This document shows, piece by piece, positions 54,201-61,747 of a stretch of DNA of 64,000 nucleotides. The DNA is from Pseudomonadota bacterium. Lineage in GTDB: Bacteria > Pseudomonadota > Alphaproteobacteria > UBA2136 > JAPKEQ01. Under the pieces are notes generated by a model, which saw only the letters and a list, made by a program, of their open reading frames with translations, ran no database searches and was not told where the DNA came from. The stretch spans positions 62,001-126,000 of the forward strand of contig JAYZXF010000003.1 of NCBI GenBank assembly GCA_036141575.1. Reading direction: 5' to 3'. The translations under genes and the position numbers were made by a program. How positions within the stretch are numbered: the first letter of the stretch is position 1; the number at the start of each line of letters is the position of its first letter.

Positions 54201-54763
54201 ATCATTTCTTCGCGGGCAAGGCCGTGACGTTGGAGCTCTACATACAGACGATCATCAAAAATACCATGAAGTTCTTTAAGGAAAGCTTCAGCCTTATCAA
54301 CTTGGCCTGCTTCAACAAGCCCTGTGATTGGAGAAATCTGTGCACCACCTGTCATACAGAGCAAGCCATTTGAGTGCGCCTTAAGTACATCGAGTGGAAT
54401 ATTTGGAAGTTCCGCAGGATCTTTATCAATGTATGCCTTAGAGATTAGGATACAGATATTACGCCAGCCTTCTTCGTTTTGAACGTGAAAAGTGAGACGC
54501 CCAGCGTCTTTCAAAAAACCTTCTTGATCCGGCCTACGAATCCCCAGTTGCGTGCCAAAAATTGGCTGCACACCCGCATCCTTAAAGGCAAAACTCATAT
54601 CAATGGCACCAAACATATTGTTGGTGTCTGTTACCCCAAGCGCAGGCATATTGTTATCCACAGCCCAGCCAGCAAGTTTCTTGGTTGGCATCATGCCATC
54701 AAGAAGAGAATACGTACTGTGCGCATTAAGATGAATGAATGGCTTTTTGTTACTGGAGTTCAT
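51260..54763 (-). CDS. dnaE: DNA polymerase III subunit alpha
   Basis: This 1167-residue C-family replicative polymerase has an N-terminal PHP domain (HLNAHSTYSLLDGMMPTKKL, about 11-30). The palm has catalytic aspartates in SLPDFDVDFCPEGR (about 400), followed by finger/thumb segments (YRPGPLASGMVEDFI, MAQVMAGYTLGGADMLRRAMG). A helix-hairpin-helix region (AIKGVGDEAMQALVEER) and an OB-fold (VIVKVAGVIAAKRIRKTKTG) complete it. Length is typical. It lies in the conserved lolC-lolD-dnaE neighbourhood. Confidence 0.97.
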   Translation of the reverse strand: MNSSNKKPFIHLNAHSTYSLLDGMMPTKKLAGWAVDNNMPALGVTDTNNMFGAIDMSFAFKDAGVQPIFGTQLGIRRPDQEGFLKDAGRLTFHVQNEEGWRNICILISKAYIDKDPAELPNIPLDVLKAHSNGLLCMTGGAQISPITGLVEAGQVDKAEAFLKELHGIFDDRLYVELQRHGLAREEMMEPHLSEWAYKHGLPLVATNDSRFFKPEHLEPFEVMLSIGSGSVMSDPERPKTTPHHYLKSAEEMCELFADVPEATQQTNVIAQRCAYWMPVGTYYMPAWPRKDDDPSVEDIMRNEAEKGFRFRMDEYVLPFIESEEEKKKTEAFYRDRLEFEIKTINHMGYPGYFLITSDFIRWSKENDIPVGPGRGSGAGSLVAYCLDITDVDPIRWDLYFERFLNPERVSLPDFDVDFCPEGREDVIAYVRDKYGAENVSQIITFGTLKARACIRDVGRVLEMGFGTVSGIAGFIPEGPASIPIEQALVEEEKLKDLYDTDEDVKLLLDMAMDLEGAYRHASTHAAGIHIADRPINAIAPLFKDPRSDMQVTAFDWGKAEAAGLVKFDFLGLKTLTVVNYAIKDIKKNHGVEIDPLKIPFEDDPTFKLLQDGHTIGVFQVESRGMTEYLKKIYPDKFQYLSDIIALYRPGPLASGMVEDFIECRHGRQEAVYPHPALEPVLKETFGVPVYQEQIMKMAQVMAGYTLGGADMLRRAMGKKKPEEMEKQKAIFLKGCKEVHGVGEKEASEIFALMEGFAAYGFNKAHTIAYALVSWQTAYLKANYPLEFMAASMTLDRGNSEKVLKFKAELQRMDVTLQPPCINHSSVFFTVAAQAGGKDSDGTEHKNGAIRFALGAIKGVGDEAMQALVEEREKNGPYKDIYDFVERQNPEFCNRRIVEALAKAGAFDEIYDNRAEVAANVNVLLGLMQSTFEQKNSDQTNLFGLGGDDDSDSVSLSRPTLEKTNQWDKFEKLKQELSSLGFYLSSHPLEAYNDVLKNVDGLIEISTLEEKATAGGVIVKVAGVIAAKRIRKTKTGKRMAILHLSDRSGQDEIAVFPESYEAYADLIDANVPLLAHLSVALEDDRLRVSVERLENLEDVAQGPSEIEIVLRDVDAAKVLKEYMEPLSSGRTKPLLKVQVPGRGQVHLKLNKGIKVTKPFLAKAETLVQ

Positions 54764-54801
54764 AAGCCGCAGTGTAGCGCAGCCCCCGTATTCTGTGAAT
54801 T

Positions 54802-54836
54802 AAAAAAGGAAAAATGCGCCTAAAATAGGCGCATTT
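54802..54836 (-). terminator. Terminator of the first NUDIX gene
   Basis: AAATGCGCCTA and TAGGCGCATTT pair over 11 bp; on the minus strand a TTTTTCCTTTTTTA run follows. An AATCGAA sequence lies between the stop and the stem. Confidence 0.9.
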
Positions 54837-54853
54837 CTTTTGCTTCGATTTAC

Positions 54854-55303
54854 TCAGCTAAAAAGCTGTTTACTGGCCATATATTCAACCCACAGGCTTG
54901 CAATGGGGGCCAAAATACCAGTAGCTTCTAGCGCACGTACCTCTGACAGCGTAAAAAACGCAGCGCCTGCGCCTTCATACACCCTAAAATTGGACCAACT
55001 TACAGGTCGGCTCAATTCACAAAGGTATGATGGAACATCACCATACTGGCTTGTCACCATCATTTTGTGCATATCAGAAAACGGATTGATTGCTGTTTGC
55101 ATCCCAAGCTCTTCAAAAAGCTCACGGGATGCTGCCAGTTCAGGAGATTCACCTTCTTCAATAGCACCGCCCCAAAGCGAAAACTGCAATGGTGAAATGC
55201 GAGGGTTAGAATCCCGAAACTGAAACAGAACCTTTCCTTCGTAGTTACGCACCCAAACAAGCGCGCCAGCTCGTTGACCATGAATGAACGGATAAATATT
55301 CAT
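54854..55303 (-). CDS. NUDIX hydrolase with complete NUDIX box
   Basis: The start is ATG 55303, with GGAGGG upstream; the upstream extension overlaps the previous gene. The 149-residue protein has a perfect box: G46-x5-E52-x7-R60-E61-x2-E64-E65-x-G67, so the metal-binding glutamates are all present. NUDIX enzymes cleave nucleoside-diphosphate-linked compounds. The overall length and the VWVRNYEGKVLFQFRDS strand recall GDP-mannose or sugar-nucleotide NUDIX types, but the substrate is unknown. It is the intact member of a three-gene NUDIX cluster. Confidence 0.9.
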   Translation of the reverse strand: MNIYPFIHGQRAGALVWVRNYEGKVLFQFRDSNPRISPLQFSLWGGAIEEGESPELAASRELFEELGMQTAINPFSDMHKMMVTSQYGDVPSYLCELSRPVSWSNFRVYEGAGAAFFTLSEVRALEATGILAPIASLWVEYMASKQLFS

Positions 55304-55305
55304 GA

Positions 55306-55797
55306 TTAATCTTGCCCTCCAGTCAGAAGGCAACGGCCCTGCTCTGCTTTTACACGCTGAATATGCTCTACCGCAAACGCAGTGGTAGGGTGCAACAGCC
55401 CTGTTTCACGCATCATGACAACGTCTTCAAAAGTAAAAAAGCCCCATGCCGGTGCCATATGTTCATAGCGGCCAAGTTCAACAGAATTAACCGGAACAGA
55501 ATAACGCAGCAAAGTAAGCTTTGCAGGTTCATAAACACCATTGACCACAGTCACTTGATCTACAATGCCCATACGCCAAGGATCTGATGAAAAACCCAGA
55601 TCTTCTAGCAGTTTTACCAATACCGTAGCATCAGGATGATCAGACGCATCCAGCATCCGCCCACCGGGGAAAGACCAAGTCCCAGCAAACTCTTCTTCAT
55701 CAAAGCCTCTCAGCTGCAAAAGAAGTTTACCATCTTCGTTTCCAATCAAAATGCCAGCAGACGACATAGCGCCAATAACAACAGGATGTTTTGCCAT
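55306..55797 (-). CDS. NUDIX-fold protein with broken NUDIX box (A)
   Basis: The start is ATG 55797 (MAKHPVVIG), preceded by GGAG; an ATG four codons upstream overlaps that site. The 163-residue protein clearly keeps the fold (GILIGNEDGKLLLQLRG, TWSFPGGRMLD). Where the RE-x2-EE catalytic helix should be it reads V61-K62-L-L-E65-D66, and the first E is S52. Mg-dependent hydrolysis is unlikely. It ends 2 nt before the intact NUDIX gene starts, so both are co-translated. It may be a binding protein or partner of its neighbour. Confidence 0.85.
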   Translation of the reverse strand: MAKHPVVIGAMSSAGILIGNEDGKLLLQLRGFDEEEFAGTWSFPGGRMLDASDHPDATVLVKLLEDLGFSSDPWRMGIVDQVTVVNGVYEPAKLTLLRYSVPVNSVELGRYEHMAPAWGFFTFEDVVMMRETGLLHPTTAFAVEHIQRVKAEQGRCLLTGGQD

Positions 55798-55897
55798 ATT
55801 AGACTCCATAGGAAAAAGTAAAACAGATATGTTTACAACTCTGTTCTACAAGGAATGCCTCATGCTGTCAACGAAGCCTCCGTTTTCAGAACTTACT

Positions 55898-55928
55898 GAA
55901 AAGCAAAAGCACGCCCGAAGGCGTGCTT
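55898..55928 (-). terminator. Terminator after the third NUDIX-like gene
   Basis: AAGCACGCC-(4)-GGCGTGCTT has 9-bp arms; the minus strand continues TTGCTTTT. ATCGA lies between the stop and the stem. Confidence 0.85.
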
Positions 55929-55943
55929 AATTTTCGATTCATT

Positions 55944-56429
55944 TTACTTTTGATAATTCTTCAAAAGTGGCATCCAGCTTTCACCTTCAACCAGTTCCCC
56001 AACGGCATAAGCCGTTGCAGGATGCAACGAGCCTTCTTCTTTCATGACAATCAATGATTTTTGATCAAAGAAGCCCACAGACGGCACCATAATATGATCG
56101 CGCCAGCGGAACTCGCCAAGTTCCATGGGAAAGCGAAGCACAAACAGCGTAAAGCTGGCGTAATTGCCGTAACCATCAGCCACCCAATCCTTACGGAAGG
56201 ATTCAGCTGGCACGTTCACGGTTCCCAGGCCCAGCTCATCCATCAAACGATGCACAACAACACTTCTGGCGTTCACATCCTTAGGAACTGTGCCACCAGG
56301 CAAACACCATGTGTTTGGGAAATTCGGTTCACTGCTGCTGCGTTGCTGCAAAAGCAATTCACCTCGACTGTTTTCAATCCACACTGCAGCACTGAACTGT
56401 GCACCAAATACAATGGGGGTCTCTGACAT
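55944..56429 (-). CDS. NUDIX-fold protein with broken NUDIX box (B)
   Basis: The start is ATG 56429 with GGAG 8 nt upstream. The 161-residue protein keeps the fold (AVWIENSRGELLLQQRSS, TWCLPGGTVPKDV), and its C-terminal GSLHPATAYAVGELV matches GLLHPTTAFAVEHI of protein A. The catalytic helix reads H60-R61-x2-D64-E65 instead of R-E-x2-E-E. It is a paralogue of protein A, with its own terminator. Confidence 0.85.
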   Translation of the reverse strand: MSETPIVFGAQFSAAVWIENSRGELLLQQRSSSEPNFPNTWCLPGGTVPKDVNARSVVVHRLMDELGLGTVNVPAESFRKDWVADGYGNYASFTLFVLRFPMELGEFRWRDHIMVPSVGFFDQKSLIVMKEEGSLHPATAYAVGELVEGESWMPLLKNYQK

Positions 56430-56523
56430 AAGCAAAACTCCTCTGCTTGGGTAAAAAAGGGACAGATAGGTTCAAAAATAGAAGAGGCAGTAATACCCCT
56501 AATAAAATCTCACGTCAAAAGAA

Positions 56524-57204
56524 TTATACGGACTCAGTTAAATGTCCATGATCAAGATTTAGAACACGGTCACATCTTGAAGCAAGCTCAGGGTTATGGG
56601 TCACCATAAGTAGCGCCATCCCCTCTTCTTTTACAAGTGATTCAAACAGCTCAAATACGCTATCTGCGTTTTCAGGGTCTAGACTTCCTGTTGGTTCATC
56701 AGCAAGCAAAACTTCAGGCTTATTCATAAGCGCACGTGCAATGGCTACGCGCTGCCCCTCACCCCCACTTAGCTCTGACGGGCGGTGCTCCAAACGGTGC
56801 GCAAGACCAACTTTTGCAAGAAGTTCATGAGCACGTGTGAGTGCAGCTTTCTGGCTCATACCTGCAATACGCGCTGGCATCATCACATTTTCAAGGGCTG
56901 TAAAGTCAGGCATAAGGTGGTGTGTTTGGTAAATAAAGCCAAACGTACTGTTACGCACAGCACTGCGTTTACGGTCAGAAAAAGCATTCACTGAAACACC
57001 GTTCAGCATCACTTCACCAGCAGTTGGCGCATCAAGAAGGCCTGCAATATGTAGAAGCGTACTTTTACCACTCCCACTCTGACCAACAATCGCCACACGC
57101 TCACCTTTGTTCAAAATCAGGTCAGCACCAGAAAGCACAGTCAGTTCACCATTACCTGTACCATATGTTTTGCTTACAGCTTTAATATCTAGAACACGAC
57201 TCAT
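56524..57204 (-). CDS. lolD: Lipoprotein-releasing ABC transporter ATPase LolD
   Basis: This 226-residue ABC ATPase has Walker A GQSGSGKSTLLHI (about 39-51), the LolD/MacB-type loop FGFIYQTHHLMPDFTA, the signature LSGGEGQRVAIARAL, and Walker B VLLADEPTGSLD. It powers release of outer-membrane lipoproteins to LolA. It overlaps lolC/E by 4 nt. Confidence 0.96.
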   Translation of the reverse strand: MSRVLDIKAVSKTYGTGNGELTVLSGADLILNKGERVAIVGQSGSGKSTLLHIAGLLDAPTAGEVMLNGVSVNAFSDRKRSAVRNSTFGFIYQTHHLMPDFTALENVMMPARIAGMSQKAALTRAHELLAKVGLAHRLEHRPSELSGGEGQRVAIARALMNKPEVLLADEPTGSLDPENADSVFELFESLVKEEGMALLMVTHNPELASRCDRVLNLDHGHLTESV

Positions 57205-58454
57205 AGGCTACGTAACACCTCCACAGGATCTGTTTTTGCCGCACGCCAAGCAGGGTACAAGCATGCAAGGAGTGTAAGTACCATACTCATAAGGCTCACA
57301 CTCACAATATCTGCCCAAACAATAACGACAGGAATTTCAGTAAGATAGTAAGCTTCTCCACTAAAGATAGAAACACCAAGCATGGTTTCAAGAAAGGCAA
57401 CAATGCTCTGCAAGTTATACGCAATCGCAAGGCCAGCACCAATACCTGCAAGTGTCCCTACCCCACCAAGTAGAAGGCCGTTCCAGAAGAAGATGCCTAG
57501 AATCTTTTTACGCGGCGCGCCCATAGTTCTGAGGATTGCGATGTCGCTGCGCTTGCTTCCTACAAGCATGGTTTGCCCTGTAATAATATTGAAAGCTGCC
57601 ACAATAATAACCAGAGAGAGGATGACAAACATCACCACTTTCTCCACCTGTAGCGCTTCAAAGAATTGTTTATTGACTGTATTCCAACCAGAAATAAAGA
57701 CATCTTCACCTGTCACCGCACGAATTTTTTCATCATACGGAAGCAGTTCGTCAGGTGTTGTCACTCGAATTTCAAAACCGCCAATTTTATCGCCTACACC
57801 AAAGAACTTACCAACAGTCTCAAGGCTCATCAACATCCAGCCATTGTTGTAGAGTGTAAAACCGACATCAAAAATAGCCGCAACTTCCATACGCTGCATG
57901 CGTGGCACAAAGCCAGCGATTGTTGGTGTACCACGTGGAGACATCAGCGTCACGCTATCACCAACACCTACACCAAGTTTTTTCGCAAGAGACTCACCAA
58001 TAGAAACCGTGTTTGGTTTTGCAAGGTGGTAAAGATCACCCTCTACAATTGAGTCAAATAGAAGCTCTTGGCCGTATTTGAACTCCGGGTCAATTCCACG
58101 TACCAAGATACCAGACACATTCCCACCACGCACTACCATACCCTGCGCTTGCGTGTACATTTGCACAGATGTCATGCCCTCTACGCCCATAAGGTCAGCG
58201 CGCGCCGCCTTCCCTTCAGCAATTGTCATATTTTGTACATTGACATTAATATGACCAGTCATACCAAGGATACGGCTGAGTAGTTCTTCACGGAACCCCG
58301 CCATCACACTCATCACAACAATAAGTGCGGCAACACCAAGAAAAATACCAAGAAGAGAAAAGCCTGTTACCACCTTCACAAACCCGCGACGAGCTGAGAG
58401 GTAACGTAAGATTACATGAGGTTGGAGCGTTAAATTCTTCATAAAGGGCATCAT
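57201..58454 (-). CDS. Lipoprotein-releasing permease LolC/E
   Basis: This 417-residue FtsX/MacB-fold permease has four membrane helices: one at about 25-50 (IFLGVAALIVVMSVMAGFRE) and three at about 275-300, 320-345 and 378-405. A large periplasmic domain lies between the first and second. SKRSDIAILRTMGAPRKKI is the coupling segment that meets the ATPase. Only one permease gene is present here, as is usual in Alphaproteobacteria, so it probably works as a homodimer. Confidence 0.94.
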   Translation of the reverse strand: MMPFMKNLTLQPHVILRYLSARRGFVKVVTGFSLLGIFLGVAALIVVMSVMAGFREELLSRILGMTGHINVNVQNMTIAEGKAARADLMGVEGMTSVQMYTQAQGMVVRGGNVSGILVRGIDPEFKYGQELLFDSIVEGDLYHLAKPNTVSIGESLAKKLGVGVGDSVTLMSPRGTPTIAGFVPRMQRMEVAAIFDVGFTLYNNGWMLMSLETVGKFFGVGDKIGGFEIRVTTPDELLPYDEKIRAVTGEDVFISGWNTVNKQFFEALQVEKVVMFVILSLVIIVAAFNIITGQTMLVGSKRSDIAILRTMGAPRKKILGIFFWNGLLLGGVGTLAGIGAGLAIAYNLQSIVAFLETMLGVSIFSGEAYYLTEIPVVIVWADIVSVSLMSMVLTLLACLYPAWRAAKTDPVEVLRSL

Positions 58455-58476
58455 AGGCCAAAGGATGTTTTAGGGC

Positions 58477-58510
58477 AAAAGAAAACCACCCCCTAAGCTG
58501 GGGTGGTTTC
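58477..58510 (-). terminator. Terminator of the 58519 gene
   Basis: On the minus strand GAAACCACCCC-AGCTTAG-GGGGTGGTTTTC is followed by TTTTG. ATCGATT lies between the stop and the stem. Confidence 0.9.
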
Positions 58511-58518
58511 AAAATCGA

Positions 58519-59142
58519 TTACTTGCCAATGACTTCGGCAATTTTATCTTTACGCTTTTGCTGCTTTTCAGCGGTTTTTTCGTAAGCATCAAGTTGGCTT
58601 TCCAAGCTAACAAGCTCATCAAACTCAAGGACTTTCAACTTATCAGCGTCAAAGAAAATCATAGATTCACGCTGCGCAATCGCAACACGCACCTGATCCG
58701 TATACTTGTCTTCGTAAGCCTTCTTCAGCGGAAAGTAAATGGTAAAACGTGCAACCAAAGCAGCCAAAGCCACAACCCACATCCCTGTGAACATCTGAAA
58801 GGTTTGCCCAATTGTATCAACATCACCGCTAGACTGCGCAAGAGTCAAAAAAGCGCCTGTCGCAGTAGCGCCAACCAAGCCACCTAGCAAGGCTCCCGGT
58901 CCTTCTTTTTGCGTAAATTTCACAATTTCAGCATAACGCCAGGTCGCAAGAAGAACGCCAGTCATCACAGCATATATTGTAATGGCCCACCAGTTGAACA
59001 GCACCAAGCCAAGAATCTTAAAAAATCCCCAGCCATCCTGTGCAACGTCAGGAGTAAAAACAAGGAAGGCTCCAAAGCTGAGAAGCAATATGAGATTAAT
59101 TGCTCGCACAACCCAGTAAGAGCCCTTTAAGAACGCCTGCAT
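58519..59142 (-). CDS. Membrane protein with C-terminal coiled coil, unknown function
   Basis: This 207-residue protein has four hydrophobic segments (about 10-30, 40-66, 83-102, 116-136). A C-terminal charged helical tail follows (LESQLDAYEKTAEKQQKRKDKI), probably cytoplasmic coiled coil. The family is not recognised. It is monocistronic and sits between lolC/E and a small exported-protein gene, where other Alphaproteobacteria usually have proS directly upstream of lolC. The stop is immediately followed by TCGATT. Confidence 0.75.
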   Translation of the reverse strand: MQAFLKGSYWVVRAINLILLLSFGAFLVFTPDVAQDGWGFFKILGLVLFNWWAITIYAVMTGVLLATWRYAEIVKFTQKEGPGALLGGLVGATATGAFLTLAQSSGDVDTIGQTFQMFTGMWVVALAALVARFTIYFPLKKAYEDKYTDQVRVAIAQRESMIFFDADKLKVLEFDELVSLESQLDAYEKTAEKQQKRKDKIAEVIGK

Positions 59143-59230
59143 CAGACAAACTCCTTACGTTAGAAAACATGAAAAAAGATACAAAACAGATCAAAATCAA
59201 CCCTTTGTATACGACCGAAAAAACACCGTC

Positions 59231-59258
59231 AAATAAAAAGGAGCTTTTCAGCTCCCTT
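59231..59258 (-). terminator. Terminator of the 59262 gene
   Basis: GGGAGC-(TGAAAA)-GCTCC on the minus strand is followed by TTTTTATTTG. Confidence 0.8.
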
Positions 59259-59261
59259 TTT

Positions 59262-59693
59262 TCATGACTTAGATTTATAACAGACGATTTTTTTAGGCCC
59301 ATAGTTAAATGGCTTTTTGATTTTAACAGCAAAGCTCTCTACATCATTGGGCACCATAACATTATAACCTGCTTCTGCAATAACCATGGCTGCCATACCC
59401 GCTGGCGCTTGCCATTCTACATCAAACTGAATACCGTAATAATTCTGCCTCTCACCCTGCAGCGTACTTTCTACCGTTGCAGAATAGCCTGGCGTGGGTA
59501 CAGCTTCTTTAAAGTGGATATCATGCCCTATTGTATAAATTGTGCTCTGCGCTCTATGGGCATATGCCATATCTTCGGAATCTCCAACGTTGTTCATCAC
59601 ACAATCCCATACGCCAACTTCTGCCACACGATCTGCCATAGCAGGTGAAGCCGTTACAAGTACCAGCGCTGACGCTAAAAATAGAGCTTTCAT
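59262..59693 (-). CDS. Small exported protein, unknown function
   Basis: The start is ATG 59693 with GGAGGGG upstream. The 143-residue product has a signal peptide (MKALFLASALVLVTASPAMA, cleaved before DRVAEV). The mature protein is beta-rich, with two cysteines (VWDCVMNN and KIVCYKSKS) that could join its ends. The family is not recognised. It lies directly downstream of proS but has its own ribosome site and terminator. Confidence 0.78.
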   Translation of the reverse strand: MKALFLASALVLVTASPAMADRVAEVGVWDCVMNNVGDSEDMAYAHRAQSTIYTIGHDIHFKEAVPTPGYSATVESTLQGERQNYYGIQFDVEWQAPAGMAAMVIAEAGYNVMVPNDVESFAVKIKKPFNYGPKKIVCYKSKS

Positions 59694-59749
59694 GTAAATC
59701 CCCTCCATTAAATGCCTATATTTTAGGCACTACCAATATATAAGAGCAA

Positions 59750-59775
59750 CAAAAAAGGGCGCCCTTGCGCCCTCT
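59750..59775 (-). terminator. Terminator of proS
   Basis: AGGGCGC-(4)-GCGCCCT is followed on the minus strand by TTTTTTG. Confidence 0.85.
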
Positions 59776-59791
59776 TCTTAAAGCTGTGTGA

Positions 59792-61057
59792 CTATGCTGC
59801 CGCTTTTGCTTTGACTTGCAAGGCTTCTGGAAGCTCACCGATAGGAAGCTCAAAGCGCTCATCTGTCTTACGGTTTTTCCATTCAGCTTTGCCTTCCTTC
59901 ACACCACGCGGGCCAATTGTGCACTGCCAAGGCAGGCCAATCAAATCCATACTTGTGAACTTCGCACCAGCAGGCTCATCACGATCATCGTATAGCACGT
60001 CAAACCCTTGCGCACGGAAGCTATCGTAAAGTTTGTCAGCTGTTTCAGAGCAAGCTTCGTCGCTTACACGTAAGTTCATCAGACCAATCTGGTATGGCGC
60101 CATTTCTTCTGGCCAGATAATACCATTCTCATCATGGTTCTGCTCAATCGCAGCAGCCACTGTACGGCAAATACCAATACCGTAGCAGCCCATAATTGCA
60201 GGACGCTCAGAGCCATCACTATGTTTCACCACAGCTTTCATTGGCTTAGAGTACGTATCACCTAAGTAAAAGATATTACCGACTTCAATACCACGCTTTG
60301 TTTCAAGGCGTTCAGCAGGCACACCACATGTCTCAGGATCGTGCTTTTCAACGTTGACGGCGTAATCGCCCTCTTTATCAAACACAAGTTCATCTTCACC
60401 AGTTTCCGCAATCACTTGGAACTCTTCACTCAGATCACCACCAATGGCACCAGAGTCAGCTTTCACCACACGGTAATCAAGGCCAAGGCGCTTAAAGATA
60501 CGGTGGTATGCATCCTTCATTGTGTTGTAGCTGTTCATTGCGCTTTCTTCGTCTACGTCAAAGCTATAGCAGTCCTTCATCATAAACTCACGACCACGCA
60601 TTACACCAAAACGAGGGCGAACCTCATCACGAAACTTACTTTGAATCTGATAAAGCATAACCGGAAGCTGTTTGTACGAGTTCACACTACGGCGCACAAC
60701 ATCTGTCACCACCTCTTCATGAGTTGGGCCAAGGCAGAAGTTGTTTTCGTGACGGTCTTGGATACGGCAAAGCTCAGCATCCATTTTGTCCCAACGGCCA
60801 GTTTCCTGCCAAAGTGAAGCAGGTTGAACCATCGGCATGAAAATCTCATTTGCGCCTGATGCGTCCATTTCTTCACGCACAACCTTTGCAACAATATCTC
60901 GTACCTTCAGCCCAAAGGGAAGCCACGTGTAAACCCCACTTGCCACGGGACGAAGCATACCCGCACGTAGCATAAGACGGTGGCTTGGAACCTGCGCATC
61001 CGCTGGGTTTTCACGAAGGGTTGGTATAAAATATTGACTGAGTTTCATAAGGGTCAA
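59792..61057 (-). CDS. proS: Prolyl-tRNA synthetase (short alphaproteobacterial type)
   Basis: This 421-residue class II synthetase charges tRNA-Pro. Motif 1 region (LRAGMLRPVASGVYTWLPFG), motif 2 (RDEVRPRFGVMRGREFMMKD) and motif 3 (IMGCYGIGICRTVAAAIEQN) are clear. The roughly 180-residue editing insertion of E. coli ProRS is missing; the family normally is about 430-440 here. It is the first gene before the lol-dnaE block. Confidence 0.96.
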   Translation of the reverse strand: MTLMKLSQYFIPTLRENPADAQVPSHRLMLRAGMLRPVASGVYTWLPFGLKVRDIVAKVVREEMDASGANEIFMPMVQPASLWQETGRWDKMDAELCRIQDRHENNFCLGPTHEEVVTDVVRRSVNSYKQLPVMLYQIQSKFRDEVRPRFGVMRGREFMMKDCYSFDVDEESAMNSYNTMKDAYHRIFKRLGLDYRVVKADSGAIGGDLSEEFQVIAETGEDELVFDKEGDYAVNVEKHDPETCGVPAERLETKRGIEVGNIFYLGDTYSKPMKAVVKHSDGSERPAIMGCYGIGICRTVAAAIEQNHDENGIIWPEEMAPYQIGLMNLRVSDEACSETADKLYDSFRAQGFDVLYDDRDEPAGAKFTSMDLIGLPWQCTIGPRGVKEGKAEWKNRKTDERFELPIGELPEALQVKAKAAA

Positions 61058-61197
61058 ATTTCTTTATTTGGTTAACATTGCCATTAAAATATCCCTCCCC
61101 CCTAAAAAATGCAAGGTAGCACTTGAAAAAAGCCAAGAGCACAACCATACCTTTCTTATCAACGACTATGTTTTCAGTTTTCAACAGGAGTGGACTT

Positions 61198-61347
61198 ATG
61201 GCACAGACTGCACAAAGCACACCCAATCCTGCGCCCAAGAAACTGCCTTTTTGGCTCATGAACGGAAGCGCAACAACCCAACTTTCCTCGGCGGAGATCG
61301 CGGCGCACAATGCGGCCGTTCGCCAGGAACGCACCCACAACAACTAA
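61198..61347 (+). CDS. Small protein, 49 aa
   Basis: ATG 61198 is preceded by AGGAG at 7 nt spacing. The product begins with a proline/threonine-rich segment, then PKKLPFWLMNGSATTQ and a polar, helical end (SAEIAAHNAAVRQERTHNN). There is no signal or membrane segment, and I do not recognise it. Strong ribosome site and CTG-type codon use support coding. It is followed by two tiny open frames and a terminator. Confidence 0.6.
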   Translation: MAQTAQSTPNPAPKKLPFWLMNGSATTQLSSAEIAAHNAAVRQERTHNN

Positions 61348-61366
61348 AGGAGATCACTTCTTTCAA

Positions 61367-61449
61367 ATGGAAAACCAGCCCCCAAAAGGAACGATTCCCA
61401 CGGGGCCGACGCTGCTGAAGAGGAGGACAGCACCATGATACGAAGTTGA
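61367..61449 (+). other. Two tiny overlapping open frames with a strong ribosome site
   Basis: ATG 61367 opens a 23-residue frame (start MENQPPKG) that ends TGA at 61436-61438. That TGA overlaps an ATG at 61435, preceded by GAGGAGGACAGCACC and followed by only MIRS-stop. The ribosome site closely matches the one before the 17050 gene (GAGGAGACTGCACC). It could be leader peptides or a decayed gene; coding is unproved. Confidence 0.3.
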
Positions 61450-61481
61450 TTTAACTTTCACGAAGCGATTTTGTTAAAGAA

Positions 61482-61511
61482 GACCCCTGTTGATTCAGGG
61501 GTTCTTTTTTG
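61482..61511 (+). terminator. Terminator of the 61198 small-gene transcript
   Basis: ACCCCTG-(4-6)-CAGGGGT is followed by TCTTTTTT. Confidence 0.88.
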
Positions 61512-61523
61512 TGGAATATACCT

Positions 61524-61562
61524 ATAAAATAAAAGAAAGCCCCCTGACCATAGGGAGCTTTC
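61524..61562 (-). terminator. Terminator of tRNA-Met
   Basis: On the minus strand AAAGCTCCCT-(ATGGTC)-AGGGGGCTTTC is followed by TTTTATTTTA, six bases after the tRNA 3' end. Confidence 0.85.
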
Positions 61563-61567
61563 TTTTA

Positions 61568-61644
61568 TGGTAGCGGGAGAGAGACTTGAACTCACGACCT
61601 TCGGATTATGATTCCGCTGCTCTAACCAACTGAGCTACCCCGCC
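61568..61644 (-). tRNA. tRNA-Met elongator (anticodon CAT)
   Basis: A 77-nt cloverleaf on the minus strand. The acceptor GGCGGGG pairs with TCCCGCT (two G-T pairs), the D arm reads AGCTCAGTTGGTTAGAGC, loop ATCATAA holds anticodon CAT, the T arm has GTTCAAG, and CCA is encoded. It lacks initiator features such as an unpaired first base. A lysidine-modified tRNA-Ile(CAT) is the alternative, but the acceptor fits alphaproteobacterial elongator Met. Confidence 0.92.
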
Positions 61645-61747
61645 ACGGGTGATGATGTTTTTATAATGAATTTTATGTTCTGGCAAGCCCTTTTTTGGGA
61701 AAAAATTATTTCTTGCCCTGCGCGCTCACTTGCGTACACTAGCCCAC

